Part shown: positions 53,487 to 61,753 of the stretch, piece by piece | Layout of the letters: each line of letters starts with the position of its first letter | How positions within the stretch are numbered: position 1 is the first letter of the stretch | Origin: Sphingomonadaceae bacterium | GTDB lineage: Bacteria; Pseudomonadota; Alphaproteobacteria; Sphingomonadales; Sphingomonadaceae | Reading direction: 5' to 3' | DNA length: 64,000 nt | NCBI GenBank assembly: GCA_020850455.1 | Contig: JADZEQ010000009.1 | Coordinates: 62,001 to 126,000 of the forward strand | Program-made: the position numbers and the translations under genes | Notes under the pieces: model-generated | What the model was told of the DNA's origin: nothing | What the model saw: the letters and a program-made list of their open reading frames with translations, nothing else | The model's database searches: none

Positions 53487-54302
53487 ATGCTGCCGGAAAT
53501 GACGCAGCATCCCCCACTCTCCCCCCCCGAAACCATCCCGCCCGCGCTGTTGCTGTCAGCCTATGCGCAGGGGATTTTCCCGATGGCTGATGACGAGGAT
53601 GATGCCGCCGTCTATTGGGTGGAGCCGAAAATGCGCGCGATTTTGCCGCTGGACGCGCTCCACCTCTCACGCAAAATGCGCCGCAAAATCGCATCTGACC
53701 ATTTTTCGGTCACCAGCAACCGCGCATTCGGCGCGATCATGGATTTATGCGCCGAAAGCGCAACCGACCGGCCGACGACATGGATCAACCCTGTCATCCA
53801 CGCATCCTATCGCGTGCTCCATGCCATGGGCCATGCGCATAGTGTGGAGGTATGGCAGGGCGACACATTGGTCGGTGGGCTGTACGGCGTGTCGCTGGGG
53901 CGGGCCTTTTTTGGCGAATCGATGGTCAGCCGCGCCAACAATGCGTCAAAGGTCGCGCTGGCGCATTTGGTGGCGCGGCTACGCTTCGGTGGATTTACCC
54001 TGCTCGATTGCCAGTTCATGACCGACCATTTGCAGAGCATGGGTGCGATTGAAATGCCGCAATCCGCCTACCTCAACCTGCTTCAGTCCGCCGTTTTTGG
54101 CGAGGAATCAGCGTCAGGTGCGGCGGTGGGTACAGCAGGCGTCGCCGCATCGGGGGATTGGGGGGCGCTAGATGCGGCATTGGCATCCGCAGCGGCAGGC
54201 GCGGGGGCAGCAGCGCGTGCTGCCGGTGCAGGTGCATCGCCGCTCGGCACCGGGCGTTCGCCCGGCCAGCTCATCGTACAACTCCTCACAAACACGTCAT
54301 AA
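53487..54302 (+). CDS. aat: leucyl/phenylalanyl-tRNA--protein transferase
   Basis: 271 residues from ATG 53487 (ATG 53499 also possible). Adds Leu or Phe to N-terminal Lys/Arg of proteins, marking them for ClpS/ClpAP. Family blocks: LLLSAYAQGIFPMADDED, VYWVEPKMRAILPL, HSVEVWQGDTLVGGLYGVSL, and FGESMVSRANNASKVALAHL, then LDCQFMTDHLQSMGA. The conserved part ends near residue 213; the last 58 residues are Ala/Gly-rich and lie antisense to the DUF2155 gene for 220 bases. That tail may be a late C-terminal extension. Confidence 0.92.
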   Translation: MLPEMTQHPPLSPPETIPPALLLSAYAQGIFPMADDEDDAAVYWVEPKMRAILPLDALHLSRKMRRKIASDHFSVTSNRAFGAIMDLCAESATDRPTTWINPVIHASYRVLHAMGHAHSVEVWQGDTLVGGLYGVSLGRAFFGESMVSRANNASKVALAHLVARLRFGGFTLLDCQFMTDHLQSMGAIEMPQSAYLNLLQSAVFGEESASGAAVGTAGVAASGDWGALDAALASAAAGAGAAARAAGAGASPLGTGRSPGQLIVQLLTNTS

Positions 54303-54742
54303 ATCGGGTGTTGAATGATGTTGCGTTCGGGCCGGTTCTTGAACAGCCAGCCGGAAAAATTGCGCTGCCAGCGGTTGTTGGAAAGGTTAAGGACATCGAG
54401 CTGGACAAAGGCCCCCACTTCCTGTGGCCATTCCCATTGCGCGGTCCGTTCACACGCGCGCAACCGCACCACCGCGCGCCCGATGCGCAGCGATTCGCCC
54501 GGTTTCAACGTCACATCGCGTACCAGGCCATTGCGTTTGTTGAGAAGGCCGAGCACCACGACCCGCTGAGCCATCGGGGTCACCCCCGCCATGCCGGCAT
54601 CGACATTGCGCGACGCGGGTAAGGGACGGTTGGCATTCGCCTCCGCATCCGCATTGGCGCGCTGGCGATTACAACCACCAAGCAGCGTCGCGCAGATCAT
54701 CGCCGTGCCCAACAGGCGAATGGACGGTCGGCGGCGGGGCAT
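54083..54742 (-). CDS. DUF2155 domain lipoprotein-like protein
   Basis: 219 residues from ATG 54742, which shares a base with the stop of the NDUFA12-like gene. Signal peptide with lipobox LLGGC near residue 24. The DUF2155 domain (residues about 55-160) shows VVVLGLLNKRNGLVRDVTLK, EWPQEVGAFVQLDVLNL, FSGWLFKNRPERNI and HPIYDVFVRSC. The C-terminal 55 residues are Ala/Pro/Asp-rich and overlap the aat gene on the other strand. Function unknown; in alphaproteobacteria it is commonly found beside NDUFA12-like and aat genes. Probably in the cell envelope. Confidence 0.88.
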   Translation of the reverse strand: MPRRRPSIRLLGTAMICATLLGGCNRQRANADAEANANRPLPASRNVDAGMAGVTPMAQRVVVLGLLNKRNGLVRDVTLKPGESLRIGRAVVRLRACERTAQWEWPQEVGAFVQLDVLNLSNNRWQRNFSGWLFKNRPERNIIQHPIYDVFVRSCTMSWPGERPVPSGDAPAPAARAAAPAPAAADANAASSAPQSPDAATPAVPTAAPDADSSPKTAD

Positions 54743-55122
54743 CAACCCTCTGGCGTCCAGGCCTGATAATCGCCGGTTGCAGCCGAACGCCGCCCCCCGC
54801 GTTCGAGCGCACCTGCCGGACGATATGCATTGGTGCTGCCCGTCAAATTGGGGCTGGCGGGCATCTGCCACGGGCGGATAGGCGGCAGGCTGTCGGCAGG
54901 CAGCGCGTCATGGGTGCGGTGCAGCCAGCCATGCCATTCGGCGGGGACGTTGCTCGCATCGTTCGACCCGGCGTAAATCACCCAGCGGCGGCCGTCGCGC
55001 GCTTCAAAATAGCGGTTGCCGTCCGCATCCTCGCCGACTTTGCGCCCTTTGAGCGCGGTGTGGAGCGCGGTGCCAATGGTCGCACCGTCCCACCATGTGA
55101 ATATTTTGCCAAAAAAGCCCAT
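54742..55122 (-). CDS. NADH:ubiquinone oxidoreductase NDUFA12-like subunit
   Basis: 126 residues. The N-terminus MGFFGKIFTWWDGATIGTAL, then RYFEARDGRRWVIYAG and EWHGWLHRTHD are diagnostic of the alphaproteobacterial homologue of the mitochondrial complex I accessory subunit NDUFA12 (B17.2). It binds the outside of the complex I peripheral arm. ATG 55122 is used; the frame to 55158 adds unrelated residues. Its separate location from a nuo operon is normal. Confidence 0.93.
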   Translation of the reverse strand: MGFFGKIFTWWDGATIGTALHTALKGRKVGEDADGNRYFEARDGRRWVIYAGSNDASNVPAEWHGWLHRTHDALPADSLPPIRPWQMPASPNLTGSTNAYRPAGALERGGRRSAATGDYQAWTPEG

Positions 55123-55166
55123 GCGCCGCCGCTTAGCCAGATAGGTGGCTGGGGGCAAGCGTGCGA

Positions 55167-55670
55167 TTATCGCCGAACATGGTCACCCTGCCAGCGCACC
55201 ACCGCGCTTTCATCAATGCCGAGCCGCGCCGCCGTGCCGCCAGCCAGTTCCAGCACGGCGATCACTTCCCCCCCGCTAGCTACCGGTTCGAGCGATTGGG
55301 GGATGGTGTTTTCGGCGATACGGTCAATCGTGCCGTCCGCCTTTACAAACAGCATATCCAGCGGGATCAGCGTGTTCTTCATCCAGAAGGACGCGATTTT
55401 GGCCTGATCAAAGGGGAAAATCATCCCCGCATCGGCGGCCAGATGATCCCGAAACATCAATCCATATTCCTGCTGTTCACTGCTGGCGGCCACATCCACC
55501 GTAAAGCGGTGGACATTTTGCCCCATGGTGATGGTCAACGGCACCCGTTCCAACCCGGTTTGCGGGCTTTCCGCGCCGGCGGTCATTGCCGCGCCGCTGT
55601 TCGAACTGGAACAGGCGCCCAGCACCAACATCAGCCCAAAAACCGCCCCGCGCAGCGCCCGTCCAACCAT
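55167..55670 (-). CDS. DUF192 family lipoprotein
   Basis: 167 residues from ATG 55670 (GGGATG upstream). Signal peptide with lipobox VLGAC near residue 20. DUF192 core: FTVDVAASSEQQEYGLMFRD, MIFPFDQAKIASFWMKNT, LIPLDMLFVKADGTI and IAVLELAGGTAARLGI. Function unknown; the family is a small beta-barrel, often secreted. Same strand as recX (17 bases apart), so probably co-transcribed. Confidence 0.9.
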   Translation of the reverse strand: MVGRALRGAVFGLMLVLGACSSSNSGAAMTAGAESPQTGLERVPLTITMGQNVHRFTVDVAASSEQQEYGLMFRDHLAADAGMIFPFDQAKIASFWMKNTLIPLDMLFVKADGTIDRIAENTIPQSLEPVASGGEVIAVLELAGGTAARLGIDESAVVRWQGDHVRR

Positions 55671-55686
55671 TGCACATCCCCTTCGT

Positions 55687-56232
55687 CTATTCGGGCGCTG
55701 TCTCGCTGATTTCGGCACCCGGCGCAAGCTGGAGCAGGCAACGCGCCCAACGCGCATCATGCCCCGCACGTAACATCGCGGCAAACTGCCGCTCCTGCAG
55801 TCTTCGGTCGGTCAACTGCGCATCCGCAAAGGGTCCAAAGCGCCGCCGCCGGGCATAGGCGATGGCCGCTGCCCATGCGGCATCGGCATCGGCGCGCGCA
55901 TCCGCACGCGTTGGTTCATCAATCCCCGCCGCACGCAAAGCCGCATCGACCCGCCGGTTGCCATAGCCCCGACTCAGCAATGAACGGGCCTTCATCCCCG
56001 CAAAGGCGGTGTCATCGACATAGCCCAACGCCACCAGCCGGTCGGCGATGCCGACAATATCCACCTCCACCCCCTCTGCCAAACCGCGCTCGCGCAACTT
56101 GCGTTCAAGATAGGCCAGCAATTTGGCGCGACTGGTCGCAAAGCGCGCAACATAAGCCAACGCCATTTCGGACAGGCGCGTTGCATCCAATGGTCGCAAA
56201 GATGATGGTTTTCGCCGCACTGCCTCACTCAT
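55687..56232 (-). CDS. recX: RecX regulatory protein
   Basis: 181 residues, basic and helical. Recognisable RecX repeats: ALAYVARFATSRAKLLAYLE, then DRLVALGYVDDTAFAGMKAR and a C-terminal AIAYARRRRFGPF. RecX binds RecA filaments and inhibits or trims them. recA is not adjacent. ATG 56232 begins the gene; it is divergent from the fatty acyl-AMP ligase across 127 bases with no other feature seen. Confidence 0.9.
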   Translation of the reverse strand: MSEAVRRKPSSLRPLDATRLSEMALAYVARFATSRAKLLAYLERKLRERGLAEGVEVDIVGIADRLVALGYVDDTAFAGMKARSLLSRGYGNRRVDAALRAAGIDEPTRADARADADAAWAAAIAYARRRRFGPFADAQLTDRRLQERQFAAMLRAGHDARWARCLLQLAPGAEISETAPE

Positions 56233-56359
56233 GCCATAGTCAGGGCCGATTTTATATCCCTATGGAATGTGCAATATTTGCGGCGATATGGCGCGAAGCA
56301 AAGCGCATCGATAATGGGGCCGAACCGCGTATATTGGCGGGGCGGACACCCGACCTAGG

Positions 56360-58129
56360 ATGAGGAGCGCCAAATTGGCAGCATTTAGCGATGGGGCAGG
56401 TGCAACGACCCTCCACCCCACCCCCACCGACGACGGCACCACCCGTCGCTATGCCGATTTTGCGACAGTGGGCGACGCGCTCGACTATGCAGCGCGGGGC
56501 GCGCGCGGGCTCAATTTTCATGACCATCGCGGCACATTGGCCCGCCCCTATCCCTATGCTGAATTGCGCGCCGATGCGTTGGCCAGCGCCCATCGCCTGA
56601 TTGCCGCCGGGGTAAAGCCGGGGGATCGCATCGCGTTGGTGGCCGAAACCAGCGCCGAATTTGCCCAGCTGTTCTTTGGAGCAATTTATGCCGGTGCGTG
56701 GCCGGTGCCACTACCGCTACCGACCAGCTTTGGCGGCAAAGATGCCTATGTCGATCAGATCATCGTCCAGTTGCGCAGCTGTGACCCATCGATGTTGTTT
56801 TACCCCGCCATCATCAGCGCGATGGGGGATGCTGCGGCGGCAGCGCAAGGGGTCAAGGGACTGATTTGGGAAGATTTCCTGCAATTGGACGCGCCGGAGA
56901 TTGCACTGCCCGCCGCCAAGGGTGATGATATAGCCTACCTCCAATATTCCAGCGGCTCGACCCGTTTTCCGCACGGCGTTGCGGTGACGCACCATGCCCT
57001 CCTCAATAACCTAGCCGCGCATAGCCATGGCATGCACATCGCCGATGGTGACCGCTGCGTATCGTGGCTGCCATGGTATCATGACATGGGGCTGGTCGGA
57101 TGCCTCCTCTCCCCCGTCGCCAATCAGGTGTCGGTCGATTATCTGAAGACGGAGGATTTTGCCCGTCGTCCGCTGGCTTGGCTCGACCTCATCAGCCGGA
57201 ACAAGGAAAACACCCTCTCTTACTCGCCAACCTTTGGCTATGAAATTTGCGCGCGCCGCGTGTCGAGCCAGACACACGCCGCTGAGCGATTTGATCTGTC
57301 GCGCTGGCGCGTGGCGGGCAATGGGGCGGATATGATCCGCCCCGATGTGATGCAGCGTTTTGTCGATGTGTTTGCGCAAAGCGGCTTTAACGCCAGCGCC
57401 TTTTTGCCGAGCTATGGTTTGGCAGAAGCGACGCTGGCGGTCAGCATCATGCCGCCGGGTGAAGGCATTGTCGTTGAACTGGTTGAAGAAAGTGAACTAT
57501 CGGGCGGCGCCAATGCCGAACACCGTCCACAGCGTTACCGCGCCATCGTCAATTGCGGCAAGGCAGCGCGCGATATGGCAATCGAAGTGCGGGCAGAGGA
57601 TGGCACGCCGCTGCCCGATGGACAGATTGGCAAAATCTGGTGTGCCGGCCCATCATTGATGGTTGGTTACTATAAGGATGATGCGGCCACCCGCGCCTGC
57701 ATGGCTGACGGTTGGCTCGACACCGGGGATATGGGTTATTTATCCGACGGTTACATCTATGTCGTTGGTCGGGCAAAGGACATGATCATCATCAACGGCA
57801 AAAATCATTGGCCGCAGGATATTGAATGGGCGGTCGAACAATTGCCGGGCTTCAAACCGGGCGACATCGCCGCCTTTGCCATTACCACCGACAATGGCGA
57901 AGAATCACCTGCCGTGCTCGTCCATTGCCGCACCAGCGACGTGGGTGAACGCCAGCGTTTGCGCGCCGAAATAAAGGAACGGGTGCGTTCAATCACCGGC
58001 ATGCAATGCATCGTCGAATTGGTGCCGCCACGCACGCTGCCGCGCACATCATCGGGCAAGCTTAGCCGATCCAAGGCCAGATCACTCTATTTATCAGGCG
58101 AAATCAAACCCTTCGCTGATGCAGCCTGA
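56360..58129 (+). CDS. fatty acyl-AMP ligase (FAAL type)
   Basis: 589 residues, ANL superfamily. The ATP loop YSSGSTRFPHGVAVTH and the block SWLPWYHDMGLVGCLLSPV are typical for FAALs, which make acyl-AMP for transfer to a carrier protein instead of CoA. Also PSYGLAEATLAVS and DTGDMGYLSDGYIYVVGRAK, with the C-terminal lysine box RTSSGKLSRSKA. ATG 56360 is used; TTG 56375, which would have GAGGAG at a good distance, is a real alternative. FAALs normally work with polyketide or peptide synthases or a dedicated acyl carrier protein, none of which is next to this gene. Confidence 0.9.
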   Translation: MRSAKLAAFSDGAGATTLHPTPTDDGTTRRYADFATVGDALDYAARGARGLNFHDHRGTLARPYPYAELRADALASAHRLIAAGVKPGDRIALVAETSAEFAQLFFGAIYAGAWPVPLPLPTSFGGKDAYVDQIIVQLRSCDPSMLFYPAIISAMGDAAAAAQGVKGLIWEDFLQLDAPEIALPAAKGDDIAYLQYSSGSTRFPHGVAVTHHALLNNLAAHSHGMHIADGDRCVSWLPWYHDMGLVGCLLSPVANQVSVDYLKTEDFARRPLAWLDLISRNKENTLSYSPTFGYEICARRVSSQTHAAERFDLSRWRVAGNGADMIRPDVMQRFVDVFAQSGFNASAFLPSYGLAEATLAVSIMPPGEGIVVELVEESELSGGANAEHRPQRYRAIVNCGKAARDMAIEVRAEDGTPLPDGQIGKIWCAGPSLMVGYYKDDAATRACMADGWLDTGDMGYLSDGYIYVVGRAKDMIIINGKNHWPQDIEWAVEQLPGFKPGDIAAFAITTDNGEESPAVLVHCRTSDVGERQRLRAEIKERVRSITGMQCIVELVPPRTLPRTSSGKLSRSKARSLYLSGEIKPFADAA

Positions 58130-58255
58130 TGTACGCTGGCCCACATAAGGGCGATGGCCCACGTAACATAATTGCGCTCTACACCCTTCAAAATATGTCA
58201 AAAATTGCCAGCGCAATAACCAAACGCTAACCGCTTGGCTGCTAGATGAACGGCC

Positions 58256-60604
58256 ATGTCATCCAACCAGACCAAGCAAATCGACCAAATTCACGTTCCT
58301 TGGCGCGCCGTCATTTTTGGCGGCGACTTGCCACAGGTCGATATTTCCGCGCTGCGTCGCGCGCAGGTGCTGGCTGTCGTCCGGCTGGGCTGGGTACAGA
58401 TTGGGACCTTTGTTGCCGCCGGTTTTGCCATTTTGGCCAACAGCTATGGCGCCATGCCGCTGTGGGGGATGGCGCTGGTAATGACCGCAATCCTTTTGCT
58501 GAATGCTCTGCGCTTTTCCAACCGGCATCAACGTGGTGAGGATTGGATTGCCGGAGCGCGCGGTTTGGCGACGCGCGAATTGGTGACCGGCAGCGCGCTC
58601 GCCCTGTCGTTGACCGCGCCATTGCTATGGGCCGGGTCACAAGGCCAATGGCAATTGGTATCGAGCAATTGGTTGATATTGTGCGCGGCCATTGCGCTTT
58701 ATGGCTTCGCCAGTTCGTCCGTGCCCATGCTGTTTGTCGCGGTTATGCCGCTGACGGGCGCCTTGTCGGCCGTCGCCTTTTTGCTAACCGGCAATTTGAT
58801 CGGCGCGGTCGCATCGACCATCTTCATCGCCATTACGACCGCCAATATCTTGCGTGCCGGGCGCGATTATATCCATTTTGAAATGACGACACGGCAAGCC
58901 GCCGAACGTGGCGAAACCGTATCCATGCTGCTGCGCGAGTTTGAGGATACGACCGCCGACTGGCTGTGGCAGATCGACGCCAATCGTCGCATCATCCATG
59001 CATCGCCGCGCTTTGCCCATGCCGCCGGTGTGGAGGCAGAGGTGCTGGAAGGTTCAGGCTTTATCAAACTGCTTGCCGGGGAAAGCTGGGAAAAGAGCGA
59101 TCCTGATCCTGCCATCCGCGACCTTGCCAATAAATTGAGCCATCGGGAGGCTTTTTCGGGCCTTACCATCCCCTATATGCGTGGCGATGCCGTACGCTGG
59201 TGGGAAATATCCGCATCCCCGCTCGTCGACGCGTCGGGCAGCTTCATCGGCTTTCGCGGCGTCGGCTCGGACGTCACCGAACAGCGCGCCTCTGCCGAAC
59301 GCATTGCCCATCTGGCACGCTTTGACGGGCTGACCGGCCTTCCCAACCGATTGATGCTCAACGAAACGCTGGCCGGTGCGCTGGAACAAGCGGCAACATG
59401 GCGGCGGCGCTGCGCCTTTTTGATGATCGATCTCGACCGGTTCAAAGCGGTCAATGATACGCTGGGCCACCCGATTGGTGACCGCATGTTGGCGCAGGTT
59501 GCATCGCGGCTAAAGGCTTTGTGCGGCGAAAATATCATTGCCGGACGCTTGGGCGGCGACGAATTTGCCGTCGTCATCCGCGAGGTTGATTCGGTGGAAG
59601 CGGTGGACCGGCTGGGCACCCGCATCATCGAGGTTATTTCCCGCCCCTATGAGATTGACCAGCACACGCTCTATGTCGGTGCGTCCATCGGCTATGCCAT
59701 CGGCCCGCGCGACGGGGCGAGCGTCGAAAAGCTGACACGCAACGCCGACCTTGCCATGTACAGATCCAAGGATCGTGGCGGCGGGCTGTGCAATAATTAT
59801 GAGCCGAGCCTGCATGATCAGGCCCGCGAACGGCGCGAAATTGAGATTGAGTTGCGATCAGCGCTGGAGCGCAATGAATTTTTGCTCAACTTTCAGCCGG
59901 TGGTTCATTCGGACGGCCATGTTGATGGGTTTGAGGCATTGTTGCGCTGGAACAACCGCAAGCTCGGCCCGGTATCGCCGGTCAAGTTCGTCCCGGTGGC
60001 GGAGGACAGCCGCCTGATCGGCCCGATCGGTGAATGGGTGCTGCAAACGGCGTGCCGCGAAGCCGCAAACTGGCCCGATTCGACCAAGGTGGCGGTGAAT
60101 GTTTCGGCCGAACAACTCAGTTCCCCCGGCTTTGTATCCTCAGTGATCAGCGCCTTGTCGCACAGCGGCATCCGCCCCGGTCGGCTGGAATTGGAAGTCA
60201 CCGAAAGTGTATTTTTGCGTGAAGTTTCGGGCGCAATGGCGACACTCGACCAAGTGCGCGGGCTGGGCGTTAAATTGGTGCTCGACGATTTTGGTACGGG
60301 GTATAGCTCGCTCGGCTATCTGCGTATGGGGCAATTTACGACGATCAAGGTCGACCGCAGCTTTGTGAAGGGCGCGCTGACCGGCAATCGCGAATCCATT
60401 GCGATTATTCGCGCGGTGGTGGCGCTGGCTGACAGCCTCGACATGTCGACCACAGCAGAGGGTGTCGAAACGCAGGACGAAGCCGACGCCATCGTCGCGC
60501 TGGGCTGCAAAAAGCTGCAAGGCTATCATTTTGGCCGTCCAATGCCGGCGGAGGATGCACGCGCCATATTCGGTGCCTATAACCTCAACCGCGCGGTGGG
60601 CTGA
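58256..60604 (+). CDS. membrane PAS-GGDEF-EAL cyclic-di-GMP protein
   Basis: 782 residues: about six N-terminal membrane helices (40-205), a PAS domain (about 225-345, DTTADWLWQIDANRRIIHAS), a GGDEF domain with intact GRLGGDEFAVVI (about 425-436) and an EAL domain with FEALLRWNNR, VNVSAEQL, DDFGTGYSSLGYLR and KVDRSFVKG. Both the cyclase and phosphodiesterase signatures look intact, so net activity cannot be predicted; GGDEF may act as a GTP sensor for EAL. Could control biofilm or motility. Monocistronic. Confidence 0.94.
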   Translation: MSSNQTKQIDQIHVPWRAVIFGGDLPQVDISALRRAQVLAVVRLGWVQIGTFVAAGFAILANSYGAMPLWGMALVMTAILLLNALRFSNRHQRGEDWIAGARGLATRELVTGSALALSLTAPLLWAGSQGQWQLVSSNWLILCAAIALYGFASSSVPMLFVAVMPLTGALSAVAFLLTGNLIGAVASTIFIAITTANILRAGRDYIHFEMTTRQAAERGETVSMLLREFEDTTADWLWQIDANRRIIHASPRFAHAAGVEAEVLEGSGFIKLLAGESWEKSDPDPAIRDLANKLSHREAFSGLTIPYMRGDAVRWWEISASPLVDASGSFIGFRGVGSDVTEQRASAERIAHLARFDGLTGLPNRLMLNETLAGALEQAATWRRRCAFLMIDLDRFKAVNDTLGHPIGDRMLAQVASRLKALCGENIIAGRLGGDEFAVVIREVDSVEAVDRLGTRIIEVISRPYEIDQHTLYVGASIGYAIGPRDGASVEKLTRNADLAMYRSKDRGGGLCNNYEPSLHDQARERREIEIELRSALERNEFLLNFQPVVHSDGHVDGFEALLRWNNRKLGPVSPVKFVPVAEDSRLIGPIGEWVLQTACREAANWPDSTKVAVNVSAEQLSSPGFVSSVISALSHSGIRPGRLELEVTESVFLREVSGAMATLDQVRGLGVKLVLDDFGTGYSSLGYLRMGQFTTIKVDRSFVKGALTGNRESIAIIRAVVALADSLDMSTTAEGVETQDEADAIVALGCKKLQGYHFGRPMPAEDARAIFGAYNLNRAVG

Positions 60605-60619
60605 ACCTTGCGCTGATTC

Positions 60620-60636
60620 GCCCTGAATATCAGGGG
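60620..60636 (+). terminator. small hairpin after the GGDEF-EAL gene
   Basis: CCCTGA, loop ATA, TCAGGG (60621-60635) about 17 bases after the stop. No T-run follows, so it may be only a weak terminator. The rest of 60636-60806 shows no gene. Confidence 0.3.
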
Positions 60637-60806
60637 CCAACCATTCATCGACGCTGGCAAACGGCCCATCGCAACCGGCCAAATGGCCGCTGCAATTCAC
60701 CGCCCCCTGCCCCCCATTCGCCGCGCAAAGATTGTGCGCACCGTCACAATGTCTCAGCGATGCTGCACGCCGAAACATCGGCGCTGTCACAGGGTCGCCG
60801 CCGAAT

Positions 60807-61352
60807 ATGTCACGCATTTTGCAACATTTTGCTGCCTCGCTCGCCGCCATTGCCGCGCTGGTGATGACGGTTCCGGCGATGGGTTCCAGCTATTTGCAAT
60901 GCGCCCCCTTTGCCCGGATGGAATCGGGCATCCAATTGTTCGGCAATGCCCGCGATTGGTGGGACATGGCGGCTGGCCAATATGCGCGCGGCCATGAACC
61001 GCGCATCGGTTCGGTGATGGCCTTTGCCCCAACGCGCGCCATGCCCATCGGCCACGTAGCGGTGGTAAGCGCGCTGGTTTCGGATCGGGAAATATTGCTG
61101 ACCCATGCCAATTGGTCGCCAATTAACGGACGGCGCGGCCAGATTGAACGCAATGTGCGCGCCGTCGACGTTTCGCCCGCCGGTGACTGGAGCGAAGTGC
61201 GCGTTTGGTATGCGCCGATTGGTGATTTGGGGCAGCGCGTCAACCCGATCGAAGGTTTCATCTACCCCAATGCCGATCAGGCTGCGCCGCGCGACTTTAC
61301 GCCCGACGCCAACGGGGTTCTCGCCGCCATTGCCGCGAGTGTTACGCCCTAA
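60807..61352 (+). CDS. exported CHAP-domain protein (putative amidase/endopeptidase)
   Basis: 181 residues with a signal peptide (FAASLAAIAALVMTVPAMGS, cleavage about 30). The CHAP (NlpC/P60-like) catalytic set is visible: Cys in YLQCAPFAR, His in MPIGHVAVVSAL and Asn in LTHANWSP. Such enzymes cut peptide cross-links of peptidoglycan in the periplasm. It has no wall-binding domain and a 40-residue C-terminal tail. ATG 60807 is chosen for the signal peptide; the frame to 60732 adds polar residues. Convergent with the DUF3297 gene. Confidence 0.88.
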   Translation: MSRILQHFAASLAAIAALVMTVPAMGSSYLQCAPFARMESGIQLFGNARDWWDMAAGQYARGHEPRIGSVMAFAPTRAMPIGHVAVVSALVSDREILLTHANWSPINGRRGQIERNVRAVDVSPAGDWSEVRVWYAPIGDLGQRVNPIEGFIYPNADQAAPRDFTPDANGVLAAIAASVTP

Positions 61353-61363
61353 GGGTCATGACC

Positions 61364-61627
61364 TTAATCTTCGCTGGGCGCGCTATTTTCAAACCAGGCT
61401 TCTACCGGGCCGGATAATTTGATCGTCATTGGCCGACCACGCCGGTCGAGCGAACGGCCAGCGGCAATACGTATCCACCCTTCGGACAGGCAATATTCCT
61501 CGACATCGGTCCGTTCCTTACCCTTGAAGCGGATGCCGATGCCGCGCTGCAAGGCGTCGCCATCAAAAAAGGGGCTGTCGGGATGGATGGCGAGCCGGTC
61601 GGGCGGATTGTCGTTGGTTTCAGTCAT
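61364..61627 (-). CDS. DUF3297 family protein
   Basis: 87 residues, acidic, cytosolic. PPDRLAIHPDSPFFDGDALQ, GIGIRFKGKERTDVEEYCLS and RSLDRRGRPMTIKL match DUF3297, a small single-domain family of proteobacteria with no proven role. ATG 61627 begins the family sequence; ATG 61645 would add six residues. Confidence 0.87.
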   Translation of the reverse strand: MTETNDNPPDRLAIHPDSPFFDGDALQRGIGIRFKGKERTDVEEYCLSEGWIRIAAGRSLDRRGRPMTIKLSGPVEAWFENSAPSED

Positions 61628-61753
61628 GGCGCGCCCATAGGCCAAGCGGTCGGCGGCGTCTAGGGTCCGACAATTGCCACCACAGCACCAGATGCTTTAC
61701 ATCACAGCGCGCGCTTTTTGCCATGCTATGCCCCACAGGGATAGGAGGTTGCA

